A stretch of DNA of 64,000 nt, from contig OX336349.1 in assembly GCA_946902875.1 (NCBI GenBank), positions 9,757,891 through 9,821,890 of the forward strand, written 5' to 3'. Each line of letters starts with the position of its first letter. The stretch's first letter is position 1. The notes below the pieces were generated by a model. The model had not been told where the DNA came from. It saw only the letters and a list, made by a program, of their open reading frames with translations, and ran no database searches. The stretch is from Nematopogon swammerdamellus (lineage: Eukaryota; Arthropoda; Insecta; Lepidoptera; Adelidae). A program made the position numbers and the translations under genes. This document shows positions 1 to 10,880 of the stretch, one piece after another.

Positions 1-104
1 TATTAAATACTAGCAACTGCTACAAATCGCAGTGACAAAGAAGAAAAAAATTAGGACTAGCCCGAAAACGGGTGGTGGCCTTGTCCGGAAGCTTCATGTA
101 GAAA

Positions 105-144
105 CAATGTACACTTTATATGGATTCATATAAAGTGTACATTG
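105..144. repeat. Perfect 18-bp inverted repeat, 4-nt spacer
   Basis: Arms 105-122 and 127-144 are exact reverse complements (arm begins CAATGTACACTTTATATG), separated by 'gatt'. No transposon sequence or target duplication is visible around it. It would fold into a tight hairpin. I read it as a local snapback duplication. Confidence 0.9.
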
Positions 145-274
145 AATCTTTGAATCATATTCCCCGTAGATATGGTGAGGTAGGTATATATTTTTGCTTC
201 AAATTGTTGCAATAAAACAGACTCAATGATTTATTTATTTATTATAGAATCAACATCTTTACATTTTCCATCAA

Positions 275-511
275 TTAAGTTGTATAAACTTGTACAATAT
301 TAAAGACAATAACAGATTCAAGCAATATTGATATGATATAAACGAAGAACATTTGAGTTGCGTTGCAAGAAAGGTGAAATATGCGTCTGTGCTTTAGAGG
401 TTGAAGATCCTTTATGAGTACTGAGTCGCCACTGAGGCGAATGGCTCGTCGCTGAATATAATCCAAGGCTGAAAGAAGGTACTCAGGGGAACCCTCCCAA
501 AGATGTTGCAA
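275..511 (-). pseudogene. Non-LTR retrotransposon reverse transcriptase, C-terminal fragment
   Basis: The minus-strand frame contains QHLWEGSPEYLLSALDYIQ followed by RRAIRLSGDSVLI and LKHRR. This is the pattern seen shortly after the RT domain in Jockey/R1-type ORF2 proteins, where an aromatic-rich 'LD.(I/V)QRRA.R..GD' segment precedes a conserved 'L..RR' helix. Only about 60 residues remain and the frame then runs into unrelated sequence, so it is a dead fragment. It probably belongs to the same LINE family as the C-terminal pieces at 3.4-3.9, 48.3-48.6 and 53.8-54.1 kb, but the segments do not overlap, so that link is inferred. Confidence 0.7.
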
Positions 512-529
512 TATTAGATCGCCGGTCTT

Positions 530-571
530 GCTTGCGCTTTATAAAGTGTTAAAAGTTTATAAAACGCAAGC
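530..571. repeat. Imperfect 16-bp inverted repeat
   Basis: Arms 530-545 and 556-571 pair with one mismatch (GCTTGCGCTTTATAAA against its complement), spacer about 10 nt. Confidence 0.75.
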
Positions 572-1773
572 TACGCGGCGTTTCATCTACCTACATTATG
601 TAGATATAAATATTTTGACATATTTAACATAAGTGAAAATACGAAACACTGAGTTCCATTCCTTTATGGTAAAAAATATAAAAACAAATCGGTGAAATAT
701 TGTTTAGAGTAGATTAAAAATTACGAAGATGAAACTGAAATAACATCACATACGAGAAGATAATACATGTAATCTTTTGTAAGAGCCGGCGCCTCTCTAT
801 AGTAAAAACGGACGGACAGACCGAGAGCCATTTTCATTATGTTCTTGGTAAGCCAGAAAATAGATCATAAGTGAATTTTTTACTCAGCAGCGTTGTGATT
901 TTCTAACCCGTATACTGCCTTACGTTCTCATTCCGAATTTGACCGGTGAACGAGAATTTGAAAATTGAATTCCGAACAAGAATCCGTCCGTTATTTGTGT
1001 GACAGTGGCGATTATTCAATATGCGTCGCTCCGCTCGATACCGTTTCGTTGATTGGCTGCTGTCCCGTTCGAATTTTGAAAAGCGCGCTATGCGGCCCGA
1101 TGAAGGCAATTTATTGAATGAAGAAATTGACATTCGGCATAGCCGCATACGAGATTGTTCTTTTCATTATTACTACTATTGAATGGCTAGCGGAATTTGA
1201 ATTCGTCGCACGAATGAATGACAGGCAATATAGAGAAAATATATAGAACCTTGTCGTACGTGTTGGCCAGTAACATCTGGATGAGCATGGATCATGCTAG
1301 TGAGTGTACATTCAATCCTCTTCTAGGAGGGAAAGTATTAAGAACGACCTTTTGGTTAATATAATTTAACCGAAACACGCATTTATGTTGTACAAACTAG
1401 GGGAAATCGTCAATCAAAAATTAGAGTAATGCCATAACAAATTGTAATTTTCCACGCTTAGACTAGCTACGAAAACGGAGCAAATTTCATTCAATTCACA
1501 AGTGAACCTCATGTCAATATTTAACCTGAAATTAGCCTGTGGCAGCGAGGCTATCCCTAACCATAATGGCCGTGATTGCAGCATTGTTAGATTAATTGTG
1601 TCTCGCTTATTAGCTTGGGGCGGCTGTGCGAATGTGGAGGCAATATTTGCGTGCAGAACGAAGTGTGAATATGTGCTTATATGCGTTGCTTGCATAGTTT
1701 GCACATTGCCCTCTTGCAATATTGTGCTACTTCATAAGAATTTACATTTCTTGAATTCATATACATTACAACA
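572..1773. other. Unassigned sequence, no supported gene
   Basis: Mixed AT-rich and moderately GC sequence. Short open frames occur on both strands (for example overlapping ones at 1414-1837), but they lack splice signals, conserved motifs or a recognisable product. No repeat was recognised. Confidence 0.5.
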
Positions 1774-1935
1774 TTTTTTTATGGAAACTGACACGGTTGG
1801 CTACATCACCTACAACATCCGTGATGTCAGCCCATAACACCTTCGTGAACTAGGTGCCACGTCAGTGCTTCCCTTCGGTCGTGCCGGCTACACTGAACTG
1901 AACGGAAAACACAAACTATTTACATAGCCGTTTCA
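1774..1935 (-). mobile_element. SINE (tRNA/5S composite family), 5'-truncated copy
   Basis: Read on the minus strand, the copy ends in the family's 3' tail: a 'gttgtaggtgatgtagcca' block, 'ccgtgtcagtttccat' and a short A-run (T-run 1774-1780 on plus). Upstream it has the 'ccggcacgaccgaagggaag' block. It stops at 'gaaacggctatgtaaatag', so the tRNA and 5S head is missing, as is usual for incomplete target-primed reverse transcription. Confidence 0.85.
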
Positions 1936-3243
1936 TGTAGAGATATTTCCTGAAATTTAAATCTATATATGTTCAGCCGTTATACTACATCGAACATTTT
2001 CACGTTTTCAATCAATATAACAACGGTAACAAAATAATTCGGGACCAAAATCAATTTCAAATTCCCGAGGGAGCCCGACCATTAGGACCATTATTCATGC
2101 GGTAATATAACAAAATTAAATATTCTTTCCGTAGCACAATCACTAATAACGATAATAACATATTGCGTAGAAAAAAAAAAGAACAAATGCAGCAATTTAT
2201 GTCCTTGGAACCCCGAAAATATCACGCGCGGTCGCTAGCACTGTAATTATTATATGTGGGTGTGGGTCTATAGTGTGGTGCAAGCTGCCATGTCGATATC
2301 GATAGTCAAACCTGTCCCATGTCGCTATCATACATTGCCGGGTGTGAAGTTAGCTACGTCTTCAGCTGCGCAACTCCTTCTTCCCGCTCGAAATAAACAA
2401 TTATATAACTGCGATGCTTTTAGACTTCGATATCACATCACATCACACATTCGATAGACACATCGATATTAAAACTAGTTCCATGTCGCAACGTTTTAAT
2501 TTGCCGGTAATACAGGGTATGTACAATGTTTTGTTAGTAGGATTGGTTGAATTCAATGCCGATTAGGGACAAGTACCTATACGATTGTAGACGTTCAGTT
2601 CACATATTTGTCTTTAATTAATTTATATATAAATAGTTTAGTACTTAACTACCATAGAATTATGTAATTAAAACTTGCAAAAGAGAAAATTAACGATTTT
2701 TTCATGGAGAGCATAATATGTATTTAAAATAATAAATCGATATTATACATACACTTTCAATCACTAAAGTCCCGAGGCATCCTTTTAAGCATCGAATAAA
2801 TTCCCTGCCTTGTTCCACTCTGTTCCGTATTGGAGATAAAACTTGAATTACGACGTTCGAAATTAATTGAAACTCATACTTTTGTGCGTCTATTAATTTC
2901 TGGCAGGATCGTGCTGCTTACAATTAACTTGTAACAGCTTCATTTGTAACTCTTCCACCAATAATATTTGTATGAGTTATGTACATAGTTATATTTCAGA
3001 AGCACACTTTGAGCATCCGAAACTGTGTACCTAGACATTATGAAAAATATCCTAGAAGATATAAGAGACTGACATTATATTGCGCACAATTTACTTCGTC
3101 CCCAACACCGACGGCTCACATCATAACACGCAAGACCACTTTAGTGGTAATAGAGTTTACACTTGAACATTTGTATTTCGTCTTTGTGCATACCATCTAC
3201 GAAAGAAAAGCACTGGTATGGCAGCTAGTTTCGACAGAATAAA
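1936..3243. other. Unassigned sequence
   Basis: AT-rich, with scattered 'atcgata' motifs around 2290-2470. I see no gene, no RNA gene and no repeat I can name. Confidence 0.5.
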
Positions 3244-3291
3244 ACATACAAAGCGTGTCCGCTTTGTACATACAAAGCGTGTCCGCTTTGT
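3244..3291. repeat. Tandem duplication of a 24-bp hairpin unit
   Basis: Two adjacent identical 24-bp units (3244-3267 and 3268-3291). Each holds the palindrome ACAAAGCG-tgtc-CGCTTTGT, so two identical small hairpins sit side by side. Confidence 0.9.
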
Positions 3292-3389
3292 AAGTTTTAT
3301 TTACACGGGTTAAAAAAACATTTATAACGACTCTTCGCAAGCTCGACTAGTTCACTCTCACTTTCATTTCATTTTCATTTTCAATTCTG

Positions 3390-3878
3390 TTTTTTTTTAT
3401 GTAAATCAACATGGGTGGCTGTGCCGAGAGACCAATGGTGCAATTGACATAGCCAAAATCACCTCTCTTCGTGAAACCACGGTCAGTTAGGCGCCAATGT
3501 CAGCAGATTTTATTTTATTTTATGGAAACTGACACGGTTGACACGGATGTTGTAGGTGATGTAGCCACATCACCTACAACATCCGTGATTTCAGCCCATA
3601 ACACCGAGTGAACTTTGATATGCGGACTGTTGATAGGCTCTCTAACTTGTTAATACGACGACGTTTGAAGACACTCAGGTTAAAGGATTCGGGAAACACA
3701 CTCGCCGGAAGATAGTTCCACAACCCTAGGGTGCGACAAAGCAACTATTTAGAGAACCGACGGGTTCTCAAAAGCCCAATGTCAACAACAAAAGGGTGCT
3801 GAGTCTCTTTGCACCGAGTCATGCGGCGGGGATAGGACGGGTGGCAGGGAATAAGGGATGCTAGTTCTATAGAGCTCC
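3390..3878 (-). mobile_element. 3' end of a Jockey-like LINE, carrying a nested SINE
   Basis: This matches, in reverse orientation, the LINE copy at 48,262-48,633. It shares the blocks coding for the ORF2 C terminus (FxxSFLCRTAxxWN-type segment, here degraded), the 3' UTR 'cacagccacccatg' block, and a 3' A-run (T-run 3391-3398 on plus). The reading frame is broken. A fragment of the composite SINE interrupts it at about 3506-3612. Confidence 0.8.
3506..3612 (-). mobile_element. Nested SINE tail fragment with internal inverted duplication
   Basis: The SINE tail normally reads 'gatgttgtaggtgatgtagcc' then 'aaccgtgtcagtttccat'. In this copy the block is present twice in opposite orientation around 'agcc', making a hairpin (about 3544-3587) inside the tail. 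The homologous site in the LINE copy at 53.8 kb lacks the SINE, which supports a later insertion here. Confidence 0.75.
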
Positions 3879-3882
3879 GTTC

Positions 3883-4053
3883 GTTTTAAATTTTAATTTT
3901 TACTTCATGTACATTTTCATTTTAATTTTCACTTTAATTTTCATTCATTTTCATTTTTATTTTCATTTTCACTTTCATTTTCATTCATTTTCATTCATTT
4001 TAATTTTAATTTTAATTTTAATTTTCATTTTCATTTTCATTTTCATTTTACTT
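3883..4053. repeat. Degenerate (TTTTCA)n/(TTTTAA)n hexanucleotide tract
   Basis: Repeated 'ttttca', 'ttttaa' and 'ttcatt' units in imperfect register. A shorter related stretch lies at 3360-3385, on the other side of the LINE fragment. Confidence 0.85.
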
Positions 4054-4462
4054 AAATTTTTCTGAATTCAATGGCGATGGAGGAGCATATCAGCAGCGAC
4101 TAACACGATATCCTTTCCTCGCTCGCTCCTCGCAGTATCTCTATTCTTCCAGTCTCCACTTATCGCACACTTTAGTTGATTCCTAATTAGCCGACAGACC
4201 GCGGCGAACGTCTCGCTCGCTTCGAAGCGAACATTGCACTTTTTTCTTTTCCATTTGAACTTTAAAATAAACAAGGAGCGTGGTAATTATTCACTTCATT
4301 TCACTTTGCGTTTTTCTTTTGACGTCGGGTCCGCCAGTCTGCTATTAGGAATGGTTCGCGACTTACATGTAGTTGGTATAAATCCTTGGGCTTATCAATG
4401 TGTTTTGTACATAGTCTCTGGGGAATTAAATCCATCTTTTCTATATCTCTATCTCTATCTCA
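4054..4462. other. Unassigned sequence
   Basis: Holds a small 'ctatatctctatctctatct' run near 4440. No supported gene. Confidence 0.45.
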
Positions 4463-4765
4463 ACTTCTTATAAAAGGGAAGGTCTGTCTCTATGTTTGAG
4501 GTAAACTCAGGAACCACTGAACAGATTTTGATGCGGTTTGCACCAATGTAAAGAGTAGTTCTTGAGTCTCACTATAGATAGGCTATATACACGTCAAATA
4601 GCAATAGGGCCGAGCAGTATCAAAGAAAGTATAGTATGAATGGAATTCAGTGTAAAATGGTAGCGCCGGATGGGGAGGGGTAGGAGGGGAAGAGGCGCCG
4701 GAGTGAATGAGGGGGAGGGACGGCTAGGGGAGGCAGGAGGGATAGAGAGAGATGTACATACATAC
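4463..4765 (-). mobile_element. Interspersed repeat, same family as 62,001-62,400
   Basis: In reverse orientation this segment matches the 62 kb copy through its 'tgtttccggagtttag', 'ctttacattggtgcaaacc', 'tttctttgatactgctc' and CT-rich blocks. The purine-rich stretch 4665-4755 corresponds to the CT-rich tract at 62,090-62,190. The 62 kb copy starts with the 'gcccacggcttcgctcgcg' motif typical of lepidopteran RTE-type retroelements. Confidence 0.7.
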
Positions 4766-5370
4766 ATAATGCTGTCAAAATAATAACCTTCCTTTAGGAT
4801 TTGCTGTAGTGGGGTAAAAACTTATGGCGACGAGAGCTCTATTCACGTGTCTCGAACTATAGTGAGTAGTTCCCTGTGCTGGCTCATTCGCTGGCCAATT
4901 GAATAATCCATTTTGTCGGTATTCTTCAGTGCGATGCACCACGTACGGCACTCGGCGCCGCGACTCGCCCGCCATCTGTTGGTGCAATAAATAGAACATG
5001 CGATATGCACAGAGCGATTCTAAGTTTTCCGTTGAAAGTATAATTTTTTATCGAATTTGAAGAACATTTATTCTACTTTCATGTAAGTATCTTTCGCGAC
5101 GTTATGTTTTAATATTGTAAAATTAAGTTTTAATATTGTAAAATAAAATTTTAGTAATTGGTATGTGGTAGTTGATACTGCATTCAGCAATAATTGTACT
5201 TCATGAGGGCAGAACGTTAATTATTATACTTAAAAACAATTGCATGATGTTATTTATTATAGTAATAGCTTAAACAAATACATCGGCATTGCTCTAGTCT
5301 TTCCTTTTGTAGATAATATTATTGCACTACACGTGAGAACTGTAATTTTGTATGTAATTTTATATATTTC
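4766..5370. other. Unassigned sequence with a small tandem duplication
   Basis: A 'gttttaatattgtaaaat' unit is repeated twice near 5107-5148. A short minus-strand frame over 4775-4999 has no recognisable features. Confidence 0.4.
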
Positions 5371-5506
5371 CGTCCAGTTCAGTGTAGCCTGTACGACCGA
5401 AGAGAAGCACTGACATGGCACCTAGTTCACCCGGTGTTATGGGCTGACATCACAGATGTTGTAGGTGATGGAGCCAACCGTGTCAGGTTCCATAAAAAAA
5501 ATTGTT
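5371..5506 (+). mobile_element. SINE (tRNA/5S composite family), 3' fragment
   Basis: Runs from 'ccgtccagttcagtgtagcc' through the 'gttgtaggtgatg' block to 'ttccataaaaaaaa', so it is the 3' third of the family in plus orientation. Confidence 0.85.
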
Positions 5507-6483
5507 AAGTATGGCCATTTGATCATTAGTGACATAAGATAAAATATTGAACAGAAATTAGTAGGTACTCGTATTTTCCTTTAGACCATAGAAATTATAA
5601 TCGAATATTGTAAATGAAATACCTTGTATGTTATAATTATATTAAATTGTATTTTATTTTAAATATTAACACTCAGGTATTTTGCTACTATACGTCTTAT
5701 GTTTGACAACATCCAATCCATCCACAGGTTGACTGGAAGAAATTCCCGTAAGGGATAAGTCCGCCTTTGCCCCTCATTTAAAGTACACAACGTGCTTGTT
5801 TCTGTAAAATGTTTTAGGAGAAATAAAGTATTTCTATCGATCTTCTATAAAAAAAGTCTGCCAGAAGTGCACAGCAGGAGCAGCATGTATAGGCATAGTC
5901 AAGCAGCAGACAGACGGAACGTGTCGTCTTCAAAGCTGAAGCGGCAGCGACACATAAAATTCAATTAAATTATGCTTATACGATTCAATATTAAATCGAA
6001 ACGATAGTTCGGTGAACATTTCACTCACACCATCGCGCTGCATGCACTTGCTGCGTAGTGCTCGTGTTGCTTTGTGTATGTGTGGAGGTTAGTTCAATAG
6101 TTTCACCGAATGAAATAGATGAGAATATAATATGCCCGTGCCCGCTTTAAAAAAATATAGATCAAATATTTCAAAAGCTATTTTCAAGTTATGTTGATAA
6201 CGCAAGATGTACCTAATGCTTTTATTGGAAAATAATTTGTAACTAATTTTCTAAATTGACTGAACTAGTAGTTGTGGTGTGGGCTTTTTACACACGTGAT
6301 GATCTGATTATATCTTTTAAAGTTAGAATTATGATTAACGAAAAAAGAAAATAAATGCCAAGTACTGATGTTACCGACTACAGAAAATTTTTCAAATTTT
6401 TAAGTTCAATTACTTCAAACGTCGCGTCGGCAACAATCTGAAAATCTGCTTGCATGGCATCTAACTGGTGTAACTAAGAGCAT
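5507..6483. other. Unassigned AT-rich sequence
   Basis: No coding signal. A 'taccgactacagaaaatttt' motif near 6371 recurs near 43,240 and may be a short repeat remnant. Confidence 0.45.
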
Positions 6484-6571
6484 CTAACAAGGAGAGGTAA
6501 ATTTGGCTCCGTCTACTGCACCTTTGGTCCCTCAGCACAGCTAAACATGCTGGTTTTCATTAAAAAAATTC
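6484..6571 (+). mobile_element. LINE 3' UTR fragment (Jockey-like family)
   Basis: Matches the terminal 90 bp of the 48.3 kb LINE copy ('caaggagaggt...ttggctc', 'cctcagcacagc', 'atgctggtttt') and ends in an A-run. Confidence 0.75.
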
Positions 6572-6654
6572 TACCTAACGAATGAACAATTATTTAGAGA
6601 ATCAAAAGCATTTATGCTAAATAAATTGTATATAATTCGGGGTTTCAGTGCATA

Positions 6655-6795
6655 GAATAGAATAGAGTAGAGTAGATTAGTGTAGGGTAGGGTAAGGCAC
6701 GGCACGGCACGGCACGGCACGGCACGGCACGGCACGGCACGGCACGACACGGTAGATTATAGTAGTGTAGAGTAGTGTAGAACATAATAACATTT
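6655..6795. repeat. Pentanucleotide microsatellite with (GGCAC)11 core
   Basis: About eleven GGCAC units at 6696-6750 (last one GACAC), flanked on both sides by AGTAG/TGTAG/GGTAG pentamers (6655-6695 and 6751-6795). The GC-rich core sits inside an AT-rich pentamer tract of the same period. Confidence 0.9.
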
Positions 6796-7319
6796 ACTTT
6801 CTCTTTCATAAAATATGTATTGCAACGTATGCACGAGTTCTTCCAGATAGTGCCGGATTAGCCATATAGTAGGGGTAATAAATACAGAACATAGTAAATT
6901 CAAAATAAGGTGGAAAAGGGAGCCAGCTCAGCTTATGTGCTGCAGCACCCTCATAAGTAAGTACATACATATTTGAACCACCCTCGAGAGTGTAGAATGT
7001 GAACAAAGCGAAAATAACTTTCGCCTGTAACAACTCGAAACTAACGAAGATAAGTCCATTACAGACAAAATATAACAACCATTAAAGGAAATGTACTTAA
7101 AACGGTCTCAAACAAACATGTTGGAACGATTGTTAAGCGAACTACAAGTTACTTTAACAATGCTTCCATCCCGGCTATTTCGTAAAATATTGACGAAGTC
7201 GTTGGCAAGTTTTCGGCCAGGAAGAATAAAATGAGTCGCCTGAGGGGTATTGACAAGGCCGATTGCCGAGCTGGGCAGACTTGTATGATATCCTCAGTTG
7301 AACTTGAAAGTTTTCAGTC
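6796..7319. other. Unassigned sequence
   Basis: A 90-codon minus-strand frame (6806-7078) shows no motif or codon pattern that I would call a gene. Confidence 0.4.
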
Positions 7320-7600
7320 TGTCGGTAAGTAATCGCGTAAGCATGGGGCTGAACATACGCCTCACTAATTTTCCTCCAGTCCTCCCGGCATTAGCAGTGG
7401 TATGAACCACTATTTTCCGCCGAAGTAATTGATTTATTCATCTCACCTGACGGGTGGTCTTCCCACACTTCGATTTCCTGTCCACAGCCGCCAGTGTAGG
7501 ACACGGTTGTTTTAACGGTCGTCCTCTCTTTGGCTAACCTGCCCAGCCCACTGCCACCTGACCTTAGCCAGGTTTGCGAGTTTTTAGTAGCTTTATATAA
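7320..7600 (-). pseudogene. Endonuclease/RT-type LINE, degraded C-terminal fragment
   Basis: Minus-strand translation across frames gives LAKVRWQWAGQVSQREDDR, then WRLWTGNRSVGRPP, then DWRKI.EAYVQ. These are the C-terminal landmarks of the common lepidopteran RTE-like endonuclease/RT proteins (K..WQWAGH, GRR.VGRPP..W, EAYVQ.W). Stops and frame changes show it is dead. The fragments at 32.5 kb and 37.35 kb carry adjacent parts of this C terminus. Confidence 0.7.
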
Positions 7601-7687
7601 ATTGAATAAAATCTAGAGTTAGATATTTTAATTTATTAATGAAGTGTACCTACCTTCGCATTGAAGAAATCGTCAAAATGAAAATGA

Positions 7688-7883
7688 CATCGCGAGTACC
7701 CGTTAACGTTTCTATTCAAATGTCAAAATATTAAAACGATTGTTCCATTGGAGGATTTGTCGACGGATAAGATCCAAAAAATTCGAATGAAAGAAAACGA
7801 CCTGAGAACTGCTTCGGAATTTGAACGCTTTATTATAAAGCCGGCTGAGAAGAAAACATTCAAAGCGAATTTGTACAAAGGAG
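7688..7883 (+). other. Possible coding exon or transposon fragment, unrecognised
   Basis: The frame is open from 7688 past 7883 and encodes a charged, helix-prone stretch (STDKIQKIRMKENDLRTASE, then FERFIIKPAEKK) that ends at a fair donor, AG|GTAGGT. No convincing acceptor with a pyrimidine tract precedes it, and there is no ATG before DKIQ. I do not recognise the product. It could be a host exon with its start obscured, a transposase remnant, or chance. Confidence 0.25.
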
Positions 7884-10037
7884 GTAGGTACTTCGTTATT
7901 ATGTACAGTTTCTTTAACGTAGCACTCTTAAGTAGCGAGAGATCTGTGAATGTACAAAAAATACTTTGAATGGGCTGTAAATGCGAACACACACTCCACA
8001 CTTGTGTATGTTTGTGGTTTTAACCAACGTATAACTGGAAAATACACGTGGAAAATTACTTGTTTACGCGGTTTTTCCTCACATGTGAAGCTACGTGAAC
8101 AATGTGGAGGCTTTTCCTCAGATACGTATTTATGTTGAACTTCGCGCCGGGCCTACCGATAAATTTGCGGTCCCTTTTCCCGTTGTAAAATATTAACTTC
8201 CGTAGTATTTTCGACAATCCTACGACTGAATTAACCTTGAAATATATGTACGTCTCTTCTTTTATATATTTCTTATCTGCTTTTTTTTTCAACATATTAT
8301 TATACAATTTAAAAGGGTTTACTCGAGGGTTTTTTATTATTTTATATATATTTTTCTATGTATTGCTTTGTTCTTGACATTTCTTTCAAAATTATACATA
8401 TGCTGTTTAATTTAACCCAAAATTATTAAACATTTTGCGTCGACTGCTGGGTCTCTGGATCTACTGGCTCGACTCGGGCACCATTGATAAAGATAGCGCT
8501 CACATTATTCAATATTCATTAAGTCCGACTATAGAGTTGGAAAAGTCGCCGTCAAAACTAGTAAAGCTTAATTGAGTGCACCTGACTCCAGCATTCAAAG
8601 TCCTTGTCTATTTAGTTTGCCTGACAAATATTATCTTCTGCTTAAAAAAACCATAACTTGAAAACGTTGAAGCAGACAAGAATGCCCACACGTGAATAGG
8701 CTTCTGTTCTACCTCCCTTGATATTCGTGTACGTGAAATAAACCTAAATATACAGCTAAACACGTACGTACGTACGCACAGAAGACGAATAACGCAAGGT
8801 ACACCATGTGCGCCGCAATGAATAATGCGTTGAAGTCCGTCCCCATACGTGTCTGGAGAAAATTGGTATTTTGGACTGCGCCGTTGTCGCGTCGCGTGCT
8901 GCTCTCGGTTGGGGCAAATGGGGTGCATATTGCTTACACTTTATTCTCGCTCATACATTATTACTTGATTTTCATGAAGGATATTATTTCGTAGCATATT
9001 TGCTGCAAAATATGTTCTTGTGGGAATTTGATATCGATATATATAGAAAAAATGTTTTCTTTGATAATTTTGTGTCACCATTTAAATATACCAATACTTA
9101 CAGCAACATTTATTGTAATTCATTGGCTTGGTTCGAGAGAAGTACATACTCGCCGCCATACAAAACATAATATGCAAACAAGAGCTCTACTTTAAGAAAA
9201 AAATTTGGTTAACGCACTGTGTGAGTCACACGTTTAGTCTAAAATATCGAGCCACATAAAAAAATACTATTAAAGTAAGCAATGTAATTTCAAAATCTCT
9301 CAATAAATTCATAGCCTCCTTCAAACTAATCAGTAACAACACACAATTCGCGAAGTCGTTATTCCCGTAACCAAAATGTTGCTTCACTTCAAGCTGAAAT
9401 CACGTGCTTCTAGCTTAATCAGGGTTAGTATATTTTATCAGAGTTTTCAACCCTCTAGCGACGTACATTAACTCGCAACGCGACGTTAGTAGCGTTGACA
9501 TAAAAGTTTTAACTCGATTGCAGATACCCCGTCGGTCGTCTGTCTAGCTAGGCGGATGTAGGTAGAGTAGTACTGTGTCGATAAACGAACAGCATACTAC
9601 GCGTAACAGTTTGTGTTGCATTACAAACGAAGAAACGATGTTTCCGTCTTTAGAACAAAGCTCATGGCCCAAAGATGGAGCATTACCTACCAATTGTTCT
9701 TTGTAACGTATTATTAATTTTAAGTGGTTGATATTTTCATAATTCTAATTCGATTAACCGTTTGGTCTGTGGGCAAAAGCGTTTCAACAGGCTGCGCGAA
9801 TAATTAAATGACTGCTGCTGTAGCTGACCGCGACGCCAACGACCCACTGAACTCATGAAACGAAACTAATTATCGAAAATGCAGGACAAGTTTCAAGAAT
9901 ACGCTTGCTATAGCAACAACAGCTTTTACTTTATAAAAATCTGACGCTTTATCAACTGTTTGTGCAGACTGTTGTTACCACGCAACTTCGATGTTGCTTG
10001 CTCAAAAACGACTGAAATGCCCAGCACTAGTGTATGT
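7884..10037. other. Unassigned sequence
   Basis: Short frames on both strands around 8050-9170 lack motifs and overlap each other. A 'cgtacgtacgtacg' tract lies at 8763-8776. No repeat family was recognised. Confidence 0.45.
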
Positions 10038-10064
10038 AGAGCTACATGCAGTGCATGTAGCTCT
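10038..10064. repeat. Perfect 27-bp palindrome
   Basis: AGAGCTACATGCA, one G, then its exact complement. No larger element is visible around it. Confidence 0.9.
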
Positions 10065-10379
10065 GGAATGACTGTCTATGGGCTTAAAATTTGGAGGATA
10101 ATGTCGCCGAAGAGTTTAATGTAAATACACAGCATCATATAATGGCGCGAAGTGCTTCGGCTGTTTTGTTGATATTCAGTACATTTTATTAATTAATTTT
10201 ATACATGTTTACCACAATACTGAGACAATAATGGCCGATGATGACTGTCTTCGGCTGGTGGCAGGTTTATTGATAAATAAAAATTAGGTTCATTAGAAAT
10301 ATTGAGTACCTACTTACTTTTGCCATGGATCGGCTTCACTTCCATGAAATTCGAAAAGGACAAAGTAATGCCACATTTT

Positions 10380-10650
10380 TAGGTTTCAGTATCCCGTACG
10401 GAAGCCTATTACTAAGCCTACGCCGTCTGTCTGTCTGTCTGTCCTAATGCTGTATCTTTGGAACTGTAATAGGTAGCCGGTGGACTTTTTCGCAGGATAT
10501 GTGTTATTATGGCGGATATAACAACACATAATAAAAAATAGAAAAAGTCAAAAATTTAAGGGGAGTTCCCATACAAGAAACATGTTTTTTTAATGTTTTT
10601 GTGCGGAAACCTCGGTGCGCAAGTCCGACTCGCACTTGGCCGGTTTTTTT
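10380..10650 (-). mobile_element. Interspersed repeat, 'ccggccaagtgcgagtcgga' family
   Basis: In reverse orientation it starts with 'aaaaccggccaagtgcgag', has an internal 'taataacacatatcctgcg' block, a GACA tract and ends with 'ggcgtaggcttagtaatagg' and 'ccgtacggga'. Other copies lie at 42.1, 54.7, 57.1 and (partly) 61.4 kb. It is a common lepidopteran repeat. I see no coding capacity, so its class is left open. Confidence 0.75.
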
Positions 10651-10784
10651 TTAGTTATACTACTGTCGTAATTAGAGTCACTGCTCATTACTCCAAGTAG
10701 ATAGCGCGATAATATTTTCCCTAAAACGATCTCAAAAACTTGCTGAATCTAATGGAATAGCCGCCATGCAATTCTGATTTGTAG

Positions 10785-10880
10785 TTAGACCTGTCAGGCC
10801 TGCATTGCATTCGAAACCTCCGCATACGACCGAATGTCCATGGGCGTCCTTAGACAAATTATGGGTGCGGCGCCGAGCCT
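10785..10880. repeat. Interspersed repeat fragment ('caggcctgc...gcgtc.ttaga')
   Basis: Shares with 14,705-14,825 the blocks 'cctgtcaggcc', 'cgaatgtcc', 'gcgtc.ttaga' and 'atgggtg...cggcgcc'. Repeat status rests on these two copies in the window. Confidence 0.65.

Noticed and set aside
1414..1837. Overlapping frames of 101 and 111 codons on opposite strands
   Set aside because: No motif or splice context; the plus frame ends inside a SINE tail.
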